Shown one piece after another: positions 34,571-42,354 of a stretch of DNA of 58,352 nt (positions within the stretch are counted from its first letter, which is position 1; each line of letters starts with the position of its first letter). A program made the translations under genes and the position numbers. The notes beneath the pieces are model-generated. The model was not told the DNA's origin, did not search any database, and worked only from the letters and a program-made list of their open reading frames with translations. The stretch covers positions 1-58,352 of the forward strand of contig CACZDV010000016.1 of assembly GCA_902780025.1 (NCBI GenBank), read 5' to 3'. The stretch comes from an uncultured Prevotellaceae bacterium. GTDB taxonomy: Bacteria > Bacteroidota > Bacteroidia > Bacteroidales > Bacteroidaceae.

Positions 34571-35686
34571 ATGAAGAAGTACATCAAACTGATTATCGCA
34601 GCCATTGTGGCGCTGATTTTCATCGGAACATTCGTGTTCCTGTGGCAGAAAAGCCTGCCCAAAGAGACGGTCTACAACGAGTTCGAACCCAAGAAGGAGG
34701 ACATTCAGAAGACCACCATCATCACTGGTAAGATTGAGCCTCGCAACGAGGTGAACGTCAAGCCGCAGATCTCTGGTATCATCACCGAGCTGCTGAAGGA
34801 GCCCGGACAGTACGTCACCGCTGGCGAGGTCATCGCCAAGGTGAAGGTGATTCCCGACATGGGACAGCTCAGCTCGGCTGAGAGCCGTGTGCGACTGGCC
34901 GGTATGAACCTGAAGCAGGCACAGGTGGACTACGACCGCGAACTGGCGCTGCACGACCAGCAGCTGGTCAGCGACGACGAGTTCGACAAGGTGAAACAGC
35001 AACTGCGTCAGGCCAAGGAGGAGAAGGCTGCCGCTGACGATGCCCTGCAGGTGGTGCGCGACGGTGTGTCGAAGTCGAACGCCTCGGCTTCGTCAACCCT
35101 CATCCGAGCCACTATCAGCGGCGTCATCCTCGACATTCCCGTCAAGGTGGGTAACTCGGTCATCCTCTCCAACACCTTCAACGACGGTACGACCATCGCC
35201 ACCGTCGCCAACATGAACGACCTCATCTTCCGAGGCAACATCGATGAGACCGAGGTGGGACAGCTGACCATCGGCATCCCCATGAAGATTACCATTGGTG
35301 CTCTGCAAGACTTGCAGTTCGATGCCTCCTTGGAGTATATCTCGCCAAAGGCTACCGAGTCGAACGGTGCCAACCAGTTTGAGATCAAGGCCGCCGTCAA
35401 GCTGGCCGAGGGCGGCAAGATTCGCTCGGGCTACTCTGCCAATGCTGAGATTGTGCTGGCTTCGGCTCAGCAGGTGCTCACCGTGCCTGAAAGCGCCATC
35501 GAGTTCAGCGGTGACTCCACCTTCGTCTACATTGTCAAGGGCGAGGGCAAGGAGAAGAAGTACGAGCGTACGCAGGTCACCACAGGCCTCTCTGACGGCG
35601 TGAACATTGAGATTAAGAAGGGCATCACGGCTAAGGACAAGGTGCGTGGCCCTGAAATCATCACCGACGACGATAAAAACGAATAA
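34571..35686 (+). CDS. Periplasmic adaptor (HlyD/MacA family), second exporter
   Basis: 371 residues: N-terminal membrane anchor (about 5-25), lipoyl-like halves (IITGKIEPRNEVNVKPQISG and ATISGVILDIPVKVGNSV), a hairpin with ESRVRLAGMNLKQAQVDYDREL, and barrel/membrane-proximal domains. The C-terminus ends DDDKNE. Its stop is 3 bases before the tolC-like gene. It belongs to the second tripartite system of the window. Confidence 0.92.
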   Translation: MKKYIKLIIAAIVALIFIGTFVFLWQKSLPKETVYNEFEPKKEDIQKTTIITGKIEPRNEVNVKPQISGIITELLKEPGQYVTAGEVIAKVKVIPDMGQLSSAESRVRLAGMNLKQAQVDYDRELALHDQQLVSDDEFDKVKQQLRQAKEEKAAADDALQVVRDGVSKSNASASSTLIRATISGVILDIPVKVGNSVILSNTFNDGTTIATVANMNDLIFRGNIDETEVGQLTIGIPMKITIGALQDLQFDASLEYISPKATESNGANQFEIKAAVKLAEGGKIRSGYSANAEIVLASAQQVLTVPESAIEFSGDSTFVYIVKGEGKEKKYERTQVTTGLSDGVNIEIKKGITAKDKVRGPEIITDDDKNE

Positions 35687-35689
35687 GCC

Positions 35690-37066
35690 ATGAATACAAC
35701 CCTCCGTTCGCTGTGCTGCGGCGCTGCCGCAGCCCTCATCAGTATCCCTGCTTTCTCCGCAGGCGACGACGGTGTCGTCGCTCCCCACTCCTGGACCCTC
35801 CGCGAGTGTTGCGACTACGCCGTGAGCCACAACATCAGCATCCGTCAGCAGGAGAATCAGCGGCGCCAGCAGGAGTTGCAGTTGGACAACGCCCGCAACA
35901 GCCGTCTGCCTGACTTCAGTGGCTCCGTAGGCCAGAATTTCTCGTTCGGACGAGGTCTGACTGCCGACAATACCTATACGAACACCAATACATCGTCGAC
36001 GTCGTTCAGCGTCGGTGCCAGCCTACCATTGTTCACGGGTTTCCAGATTCCCAACCAGATTAAGATGAACCAGCTGAACTTAGAGGCTGCCACCGCCAAT
36101 CTGGAGAAGGCCAAGAACGACATTCGTACGCAGGTGGCTCAGGCTTATGTCCAGGTGCTTTACAATCAGGAACTGGCAGAAGTGGCTCATCGCCAAATCA
36201 GCATCGACTCTATGCAGGTAGCCCGTCTGCAAGCTCTCGTCGACAACGGCAAGGCCAGTGGTGCCCAGCTGTCACAGCAACAGGCGACCCTCGCCCAAAG
36301 CCAGCTCACGGCCACCCAGGCCGACGGTAACCTGAATCTGTCACTCCTGACGCTGACCCAGTTGCTGGAACTGCCCACGCCCGAAGGCTTCAGCGTGGTT
36401 CGTCCTGAGGGGAATGGGGGTGATGGGGCTAATGGGGCTAATGGGAGTGCTGCCTCGGTTCCCTCTCCTGACGCCGTCTTTGCCGAAGCCCTCACGGTCA
36501 AGCCCGAGGTGCAGGCAGCACAGTTAGCCGTCTCGTCAGCTGACCGCAGCATCGATATTGCCCGTGCCGGTTACTACCCGACGCTCAGTCTCAGCGGCGG
36601 TCTTGGCACCAATTACTACACCACCAGCGGCTTCCCGTCCGACGGCTTCGCCACTCAGTTGAAGAACAACTTCTCGCAGTATATCGGCCTGAACCTGAAC
36701 GTCCCCATCTTCAACCGCTTCTCCACGCGCAACAGTATCCGCTCTGCCAAGATTGAACGCGAAAACAGCCTGTTGCAGCTTGACAATACTAAGAAGACGC
36801 TCTACAAGGAGATTCAGCAGGTGTGCCAGAACGCTGTCACCGCTCAGGCCAAATACGAGAGCAGCCAGGTGGCTGTGCAGAGTTCAATGGATGCCTTCAC
36901 GCTGATGCAGGCCAAGTACGAGAACGGTAAGGCCAACATCACCGAGTTCAACGAGTCGAAGAACAATTACCTGCGGGCTGCGTCCGACCTGGTGCAGGCT
37001 CGCTACGAACTGCTTTACCAGCAGGCCCTCATCCAGTTCTACCGAGGTCGTGACTTGCAGTTCTGA
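35690..37066 (+). CDS. TolC-family outer-membrane channel, second exporter
   Basis: 458 residues with a signal peptide (about 1-24), then WTLRECCDYAVSHNISIRQQ, the same opening type as the first TolC-like protein (6599-7951). Two efflux-protein repeats follow. Residues about 241-255 are a low-complexity insert (GNGGDGANGANGSA) coded by a tandem 9-bp GGGGCTAAT-type repeat in the turn between the two halves. It is the last gene of the TonB barrel/ABC/adaptor cluster and is followed by a clear terminator. Confidence 0.92.
   Translation: MNTTLRSLCCGAAAALISIPAFSAGDDGVVAPHSWTLRECCDYAVSHNISIRQQENQRRQQELQLDNARNSRLPDFSGSVGQNFSFGRGLTADNTYTNTNTSSTSFSVGASLPLFTGFQIPNQIKMNQLNLEAATANLEKAKNDIRTQVAQAYVQVLYNQELAEVAHRQISIDSMQVARLQALVDNGKASGAQLSQQQATLAQSQLTATQADGNLNLSLLTLTQLLELPTPEGFSVVRPEGNGGDGANGANGSAASVPSPDAVFAEALTVKPEVQAAQLAVSSADRSIDIARAGYYPTLSLSGGLGTNYYTTSGFPSDGFATQLKNNFSQYIGLNLNVPIFNRFSTRNSIRSAKIERENSLLQLDNTKKTLYKEIQQVCQNAVTAQAKYESSQVAVQSSMDAFTLMQAKYENGKANITEFNESKNNYLRAASDLVQARYELLYQQALIQFYRGRDLQF
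36408..36452 (+). repeat. 9-bp tandem repeat inside the second tolC-like gene
   Basis: Units of the GATGGGGCTAATGGGGCTAAT kind repeat in frame and encode Gly-Asn-Gly-Ala runs. It lies in a surface loop, so length changes would be tolerated. Confidence 0.7.
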
Positions 37067-37074
37067 ATTATCGA

Positions 37075-37108
37075 AAGAAGGAAGGCGTTGGACCTTCCTT
37101 CTTTTATT
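37075..37108 (+). terminator. Terminator after the second exporter operon (may work in both directions)
   Basis: AAGAAGGAAGG pairs with CCTTCCTTCTT over a 7-base loop and is followed by TTATTTT. The minus-strand DUF4831 gene ends directly beside it, so it may serve both sides. Confidence 0.9.
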
Positions 37109-38209
37109 TTACTTCGGCTGTTCTGCCTCTAACTTCTCAATGTCGCCCGTCAGGGGATTCAGCCACAAGCGGGTGCCAAAGTGCTTGTTGAAGAGCTCGC
37201 CGCTCAGCAGTTCTACGTTGCCGAATTGGGCAGCAGGGAAGTCTTCTTTGGTGACTTCATCGTTGCCTCTGTAAATCGTAGCGCGGAGGCGTCCTGGTAC
37301 GTTGTAGTAGAGCCCGGTGGCGGTCTTCTTCATTTTCTTGGCGGCTGCCTCGTCGGTGGGTGGCAGTTGGGTCAGGTTCCTGATGTTAATATAATAAGGT
37401 GTACCGCTAACATCGTCGGCATCAACCAGTCCGAAGTGGCGTGAGAAGCGGAATAGCAGCTGTTGCTGCAGTTCGGTGTCGGGGGTGATGACAAAGACCT
37501 GCTCGGTGGTATCGCAAGTGGTGACACCTACAAAGAGACTGGTCAACGCATGATCCTGCTGGTCCATCTGGCTGAGCATCAGTTTCATCTGCTCACCGTC
37601 CTTGGGCATGAAGTCAGCCTGTCCCTTTACCAGTTCACTTCGGCTGCTACGAATATCGTAGATTTCCTGTGCCGTCAACTGGGCCATCTTGGCCGTGCTG
37701 CCCGCAGCGAGAATCTCCTCGTTCATAAACTGGCGGGGATTGACGGCAGCTGGCTTTGCGACAGGCTGGAAGGGTATGAACGGCTCCTGCGGATGAGACT
37801 CGGCATTGACAGCCAGTAGCACACCGTCATTAGTCTGTGCCAGATTGACGGCTGACGTCTTCTTGTTCAGCTTGACGGCGAATGACTTCTCGGCATCGCG
37901 TACGCCAAAAGCCGTCTGCGTGACGGAGATGACACGATAGCTGGTTGAGGGCTCCATGCTGACGCCTGACAGCCGCAGATAACGCTCGGCATAAGGTGCG
38001 AAGTCGCCAGGAGTATAGGTGGTCTTCTCAACCTTCACGGCTACACGGATAGCCGTCTTGGGCAGGAAGTAGATAGCCCCTTCAGCCGTTACGCCAGGGA
38101 TATACTTGTCCGTCTCAGTCTGGGCATGGGCAGTCAATAATGAGCAGTGGGACATGACGAGTGCCACTGCGGCAATTACAATTTTACGTTTCATATCTTG
38201 TTTCTTCAT
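37109..38209 (-). CDS. DUF4831 family exported protein
   Basis: 366 residues from the ATG at 38209, 3 bases after the nnr stop; an internal ATG at 38194 gives a slightly shorter signal peptide and is equally likely. The signal peptide ends near LTAHAQ. The sequence matches the DUF4831 pattern (GAIYFLPKTAIRVAVKVEKTTYTPGDFAPYAERYL, split as GAIYFLPKTAIRV and TYTPGDFAPYAERYL; later YYNVPGRLRATI). The family is confined to Bacteroidota and has no known function. It is probably co-transcribed with nnr. Confidence 0.88.
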   Translation of the reverse strand: MKKQDMKRKIVIAAVALVMSHCSLLTAHAQTETDKYIPGVTAEGAIYFLPKTAIRVAVKVEKTTYTPGDFAPYAERYLRLSGVSMEPSTSYRVISVTQTAFGVRDAEKSFAVKLNKKTSAVNLAQTNDGVLLAVNAESHPQEPFIPFQPVAKPAAVNPRQFMNEEILAAGSTAKMAQLTAQEIYDIRSSRSELVKGQADFMPKDGEQMKLMLSQMDQQDHALTSLFVGVTTCDTTEQVFVITPDTELQQQLLFRFSRHFGLVDADDVSGTPYYINIRNLTQLPPTDEAAAKKMKKTATGLYYNVPGRLRATIYRGNDEVTKEDFPAAQFGNVELLSGELFNKHFGTRLWLNPLTGDIEKLEAEQPK

Positions 38210-38212
38210 TTT

Positions 38213-39730
38213 TCACTCTTTCACCTTTAAGAAGGCCTTGGGCAGATACTTGATGATGTCGCGGGCGATAAGGCTCTCTTCGCCTACCTCACGGGCGGCA
38301 ATGTCGCCCGCCAGACCGTGAATGTACATGCCTACGACACAGGCGTTGTAACGACTGTAGCCACGAGCCAGCAATCCTGTCAGGATGCCTGTCAGCACGT
38401 CGCCGCTGCCGCCTGTTGCCATTCCGGCATTACCGGTGGTGTTGAACACGATGTGCCCGTCAGGACAGCACAACGCCGTGCGGTGACCCTTTAGGATGAC
38501 GTAGGCCTGCAATCGCTGCGACAGGTCGCGAGCCTTCGACAGGCGTTCAAAACTGTCAGCCGAATGGCCTTCCAGCCGGTCGAACTCTTTGGGGTGGGGC
38601 GTTAGGATGATTTCTTTGGGCAGTTGCTGCATCCAGGCACGGTGGTTGCTGAGGATATTGATGGCATCGGCATCACAGACCAGCGGGCACTGGGTACGTC
38701 TGATTTGTGAGATGATGGCAATGGCCGTCTGCTCGGTCGTTCCGAGGCCAGGTCCGATGCCGACGGCCTGGAAGTCGTCAGTATCGACAGCTTCTGAGAA
38801 GGTGGTCTCCTCGCGGTCAATCTGGAGCACGGCCTCTGGTACCGCCGTCTGCATGATGGTCACATTCTTGCGTGGCGAGTGGCAGGTCACCTTGCCGGCT
38901 CCCGAGCGCAGACAAGCCTCAGTGGCCAGGATGGAGGCTCCCGCCATACCGTAACTGCCGGCAATGATGAGGGCATTGCCCATGGTGCCCTTGTGGGCAA
39001 ACGGATCGCGTGGCAGCAGCAACTGACGCACGTCATCCTCCTCCAGCATCGTATATTGTGAGTCAATCTTCTTGATGCCCTCGCGGCTCAGACGAATGTC
39101 GAGCACCTTCAATTCTCCGAGATACGGCTGGTTTTCGGCAAACAGCATGGCCAGTTTCTTCTGTCCGAGGGTCAGCGTCAGGTTTGCGCGGATGATGTTG
39201 GCACGGACGTTGTAGGTGTTGTCCTCCGTCATCAGGCCCGACGGCATGTCGATGCTCACTACCTCGGCGTGTGAGGCATTGATGTATTTCACCAAGGAGG
39301 CGAAACCGCCCGCCAGAGGCTTGTTCAAGCCGGAGCCGAAGAGACCGTCAATCACCAGTGTCCCGCGCTCCAGCTGAGGCGGGTCGAACTCCTGTGTTAC
39401 TTCCGTGAATTGGCTTTTGGCCTTCTTGACCTCTGAGAGTCGGCGCCTGTTCTCTGCGCAGTCCGTCGACAGGTGCCCGCTGATATTAAAGAGGAATGTC
39501 TGTACCTGATAGCCGGCATCCGTCAACATCCTCGCAACAGCCAAGGCGTCGCCGCCGTTGTTGCCAGGACCTGCAAACACTACAATGGGCACATTCACCG
39601 ACCACCGTTCCGTGATGGCTCGTGTCAGTGCCTTCGCCGCCCGTTCCATCAGGTCAATCGACTTGATGGGCTCGTGCTCAATGGTATAATTGTCCAGCTC
39701 GCGTATCTGAGCGCTTGTAAAAATTTTCAT
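38213..39730 (-). CDS. nnr: Bifunctional NAD(P)H-hydrate epimerase / ADP-dependent NAD(P)H-hydrate dehydratase
   Basis: 505 residues. The N-terminal half (about 1-215) is the YjeF-N/NnrE epimerase: FAGPGNNGGDALAVARML, VIDGLFGSGLNKP, SIDMPSGL. The C-terminal half (about 225-500) is the NnrD dehydratase of the ribokinase type: HKGTMGNALIIAGSYGMAGA, GIGPGLG, DADAINIL, LTPHPKEFDRL, NTTGNAGMATGGSGDVLTGI. It repairs hydrated NADH/NADPH. Its -7 box (39739-39746) is only 8 bases from the ATG. It is divergent from hpt. Confidence 0.95.
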   Translation of the reverse strand: MKIFTSAQIRELDNYTIEHEPIKSIDLMERAAKALTRAITERWSVNVPIVVFAGPGNNGGDALAVARMLTDAGYQVQTFLFNISGHLSTDCAENRRRLSEVKKAKSQFTEVTQEFDPPQLERGTLVIDGLFGSGLNKPLAGGFASLVKYINASHAEVVSIDMPSGLMTEDNTYNVRANIIRANLTLTLGQKKLAMLFAENQPYLGELKVLDIRLSREGIKKIDSQYTMLEEDDVRQLLLPRDPFAHKGTMGNALIIAGSYGMAGASILATEACLRSGAGKVTCHSPRKNVTIMQTAVPEAVLQIDREETTFSEAVDTDDFQAVGIGPGLGTTEQTAIAIISQIRRTQCPLVCDADAINILSNHRAWMQQLPKEIILTPHPKEFDRLEGHSADSFERLSKARDLSQRLQAYVILKGHRTALCCPDGHIVFNTTGNAGMATGGSGDVLTGILTGLLARGYSRYNACVVGMYIHGLAGDIAAREVGEESLIARDIIKYLPKAFLKVKE

Positions 39731-39738
39731 TCTGACCG

Positions 39739-39746
39739 CAAAGTTA
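39739..39746 (-). promoter_or_regulatory. -7 promoter box of nnr
   Basis: On the minus strand TAACTTTG is followed after 8 bases by the ATG at 39730, so the mRNA is probably almost leaderless. Confidence 0.65.
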
Positions 39747-39811
39747 CGACAAATTCAGCAGAAGACAAAACATTTTACCGATTTTCTGCTGATTCTTCCG
39801 TTTTTTATTTG

Positions 39812-39819
39812 TAACTTTG
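39812..39819 (+). promoter_or_regulatory. -7 promoter box of the hpt-adk-obgE operon
   Basis: TAACTTTG lies 20 bases before the ATG of hpt. It is the same box sequence as that of the divergent nnr gene. Confidence 0.75.
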
Positions 39820-39839
39820 CACCCAAATAGCATATCATT

Positions 39840-40379
39840 ATGAATAGAATCACCATCAAGGACAAGACGTTTGAGACGTCGATGCCTGAAGCTGAGATTA
39901 AAAACCGCGTGAAGGAACTGGCCCAGCAGATGAGCCGCGACCTGGAGGGAAAGAACCCCTTGTTTCTTGCTGTACTGAACGGTGCGTTCATCTTTGCCGC
40001 TGACTTGATACGCGAGATGACCATCCCCTGCGAAATCTCGTTTGTGAAGTTAGCTTCCTATCAGGGAACCACGTCGACAGGAACCATCCATGAGGTCATC
40101 GGCATCAACGAGAACCTCAGCGGGCGCACAGTCGTCATTGTCGAGGACATTGTGGAGAGCGGACTTACCATCAAACGCATGATGGAGCAGATAGGAACAC
40201 GAAACCCGGCATCGGTACAGGTGTGTACGCTCTTCTTCAAGCCTGAGCGGCTGAAGGAAGATTTGAAGCTGGACTATGTGGCATTCGAGATTCCCAACGA
40301 CTTCATCCTCGGCTACGGACTGGACTACGACCAGCAGGGACGCGGACTTCGTGACTTATACACATTAGTAGGAAAATGA
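39840..40379 (+). CDS. hpt: Hypoxanthine phosphoribosyltransferase
   Basis: 179 residues. It converts hypoxanthine or guanine plus PRPP to IMP or GMP (purine salvage). The PRPP-binding motif VVIVEDIVESGLTI lies at about 99-112, and FVKLASYQGTTSTG forms the flexible loop. The length fits the family. The stop overlaps the adk start (ATGA). It is the first gene of the hpt-adk-obgE operon, a known order in Bacteroidota. Confidence 0.96.
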   Translation: MNRITIKDKTFETSMPEAEIKNRVKELAQQMSRDLEGKNPLFLAVLNGAFIFAADLIREMTIPCEISFVKLASYQGTTSTGTIHEVIGINENLSGRTVVIVEDIVESGLTIKRMMEQIGTRNPASVQVCTLFFKPERLKEDLKLDYVAFEIPNDFILGYGLDYDQQGRGLRDLYTLVGK

Positions 40380-40948
40380 AGAATATTGTAATTTTCGGTG
40401 CTCCAGGCTCAGGCAAGGGCACCCAGAGCGACAAGCTCATTGAGAAGTACGGCCTTAACCACATTTCGACCGGCGACGTTTTGCGCGCTGAAATCAAGAA
40501 AGGCTCAGAATTGGGCAAGACGGCCCAGCAGTATATTGACAATGGACAACTGATACCCGACGACTTGATGGTATCAATCCTGGCTTCCGTGTACGATTCG
40601 TTCGGCAAGGAGCACGAGGGTGTCATCTTCGACGGTTTCCCTCGTACCATTCCGCAGGCTGAGGCCCTGAAGCAGATGCTCAGCGAGCGCGGCCACAAGG
40701 TGGCAGCCATGTTGGAGCTCGACGTGCCTGAGGAGGAGCTGATGAAGCGCCTGATACTGCGCGGACAGCAGAGTGGACGTGCCGATGACAACGAGGAAAC
40801 CATCAAGAAGCGCCTCGTCGTCTACCATTCACAGACGCAGCCCCTCATTGAGTGGTACAAGCAGGAAGGTATTCACTACCACATTGACGGCCTTGGCGAG
40901 TTGGACCGTATATTTAGTGATATTTGTAAGGTAATAGATGGAATCTAA
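40376..40948 (+). CDS. adk: Adenylate kinase
   Basis: 190 residues, short-LID type without a zinc motif. P-loop [10 protein letters not shown] (7-16), [36 protein letters not shown]. It balances AMP, ADP and ATP. It overlaps hpt by 4 bases and obgE by 11 bases. Confidence 0.97.
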   Translation: MKNIVIFGAPGSGKGTQSDKLIEKYGLNHISTGDVLRAEIKKGSELGKTAQQYIDNGQLIPDDLMVSILASVYDSFGKEHEGVIFDGFPRTIPQAEALKQMLSERGHKVAAMLELDVPEEELMKRLILRGQQSGRADDNEETIKKRLVVYHSQTQPLIEWYKQEGIHYHIDGLGELDRIFSDICKVIDGI

Positions 40949-42197
40949 CTTTGTAGACTACGTAAAGATATTGTGCCGCTCGGGCAAGGGCGGAAAAGGG
41001 TCGATGCACCTCAAGCACGTGAAGTACAATCCCAACGGCGGTCCCGACGGGGGCGACGGTGGACGGGGAGGCAGTATCTACCTGCGCGGCAACCACAATT
41101 ACTGGACGTTGCTGCACCTGAAGTACGAGCGCCATATCTTTGCAGAACACGGCGGCAACGGCGGTCGCGACAAGTGTCACGGCACCGACGGCAAGGACAT
41201 CTACATCGATGTGCCCTGCGGCACCGTGGTCTACAATGCCGAGACGGGCAAGTACGTCTGCGACGTCACCTACGACGGGCAGGAGGTACTATTATTAAAA
41301 GGTGGACGTGGCGGACTGGGCAATTTCCAGTTCCGCACGGCCACTAATCAGGCTCCACGCTATGCACAGCCTGGCGAGCCGATGCAGGAGATGACAGTCA
41401 TCCTGGAGTTAAAACTGTTGGCCGATGTCGGACTGGTGGGCTTCCCCAATGCCGGCAAGTCGACGCTGGTTTCGGCTCTTTCGAATGCCAAGCCTAAGAT
41501 TGCCAATTATCCCTTCACCACTATGGAGCCCTCACTGGGCATCGTGGGCTATCGTGACCAGAAGTCGTTTGTGATGGCCGATATTCCTGGCATTATTGAG
41601 GGTGCTGCTGAAGGTAAAGGCTTGGGTCTTAGGTTCTTACGTCATATCGAACGCAATTCGTTGCTACTCTTCATGGTACCTGGCGATACGGACGACATCA
41701 AGCGCGAGTACGAGATTCTGCTAAACGAATTGCGGCAGTTCAATCCTGAATTGCTCGACAAGCATCGGGTCTTAGCGGTCACGAAGTGCGACTTGCTGGA
41801 CGAGGAGCTGATAGGGATGTTAAGGGAAGAATTGGAGACCCCCTCTAACTCCCCCTGTTTAGGGGGAGAACTGGATGCCCCCCTAAACAGGGGGGATGGG
41901 GGGTCTACTCCCGTCGTCTTTATCTCAGCCGTCACTGGGTTCGGCCTCGATGAGCTGAAGGACGTGCTGTGGGCAGAGATGAATGCAGAGTCGAACAAGC
42001 TGACGGCCATCACCACCACCGAGTCAATAGCTCATCGCGACAAGGACATGACCCGCTTCCAGGCCGAGATGGCTGATGAAAGGCAACGGGTAGGCGGCCT
42101 TTGGCCGGGAATGGGTGAAGACGAGGATATTGAGTTCGTCGATATGGATGATGTGGAAGAAATGGACGATTTTGAGTACGAAGAGGTGAACGAATAA
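40938..42197 (+). CDS. obgE: GTPase Obg, with a 24-residue repeat-derived insertion
   Basis: 419 residues. Obg domain (about 1-158, Gly-rich: [14 protein letters not shown]), then the G domain: G1 [10 protein letters not shown]2 around [13 protein letters not shown]3 [10 protein letters not shown]4 TKCD, G5 SAVTGFG. It helps assemble the large ribosomal subunit. Between G4 and G5, residues about 300-323 ([20 protein letters not shown] region) are encoded by a palindromic repeat, 41836-41906. Without it the protein would be about 395 residues, a usual length. Since Obg is essential in most bacteria, the insert is presumably tolerated. The tail is acidic ([16 protein letters not shown]). Confidence 0.95.
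   Translation: MESNFVDYVKILCRSGKGGKGSMHLKHVKYNPNGGPDGGDGGRGGSIYLRGNHNYWTLLHLKYERHIFAEHGGNGGRDKCHGTDGKDIYIDVPCGTVVYNAETGKYVCDVTYDGQEVLLLKGGRGGLGNFQFRTATNQAPRYAQPGEPMQEMTVILELKLLADVGLVGFPNAGKSTLVSALSNAKPKIANYPFTTMEPSLGIVGYRDQKSFVMADIPGIIEGAAEGKGLGLRFLRHIERNSLLLFMVPGDTDDIKREYEILLNELRQFNPELLDKHRVLAVTKCDLLDEELIGMLREELETPSNSPCLGGELDAPLNRGDGGSTPVVFISAVTGFGLDELKDVLWAEMNAESNKLTAITTTESIAHRDKDMTRFQAEMADERQRVGGLWPGMGEDEDIEFVDMDDVEEMDDFEYEEVNE
41836..41906 (+). repeat. 71-bp palindromic repeat inserted in frame in obgE
   Basis: Two arms face each other: AGACCCCC...CCCCCTGTTTAGGGGG on the left and CCCCCCTAAACAGGGGGGATG...GGGTCT on the right. Each arm can also fold on itself. The copy after the porin-like gene (26195-26231) corresponds to one arm. 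Length and phase keep the obgE frame open. Confidence 0.9.
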
Positions 42198-42200
42198 CAC

Positions 42201-42226
42201 CTATTTATATTAATAGGCACTTTTTC
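42201..42226 (+). terminator. Probable weak terminator after obgE
   Basis: CCTATT pairs with AATAGG over a 6-base AT loop, followed by CACTTTTT. The stem is short and AT-rich. Confidence 0.5.
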
Positions 42227-42270
42227 GGAAAAAAAGACTGCCGAAATAACATTATATCGGAAAAATTAGT

Positions 42271-42278
42271 TAATTTTG
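42271..42278 (+). promoter_or_regulatory. -7 promoter box of the Oar-like receptor operon
   Basis: TAATTTTG lies 76 bases before the ATG at 42355, giving a leader of about 70 bases. The leader contains a GGTGAGGAGGGG stretch and is otherwise AT-rich. Confidence 0.65.
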
Positions 42279-42354
42279 CACCCGAAAATAAAGGTGAGGA
42301 GGGGTTTCGGCCCTTTTCTCGATAATATTCATTAACAAACAATTCAAAAAGTTT

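Noticed and set aside
42198-42354. Riboswitch in the leader of the Oar-like receptor gene
   Set aside because: The AT-rich leader has only short possible stems and no recognisable cobalamin, TPP or other conserved riboswitch core.
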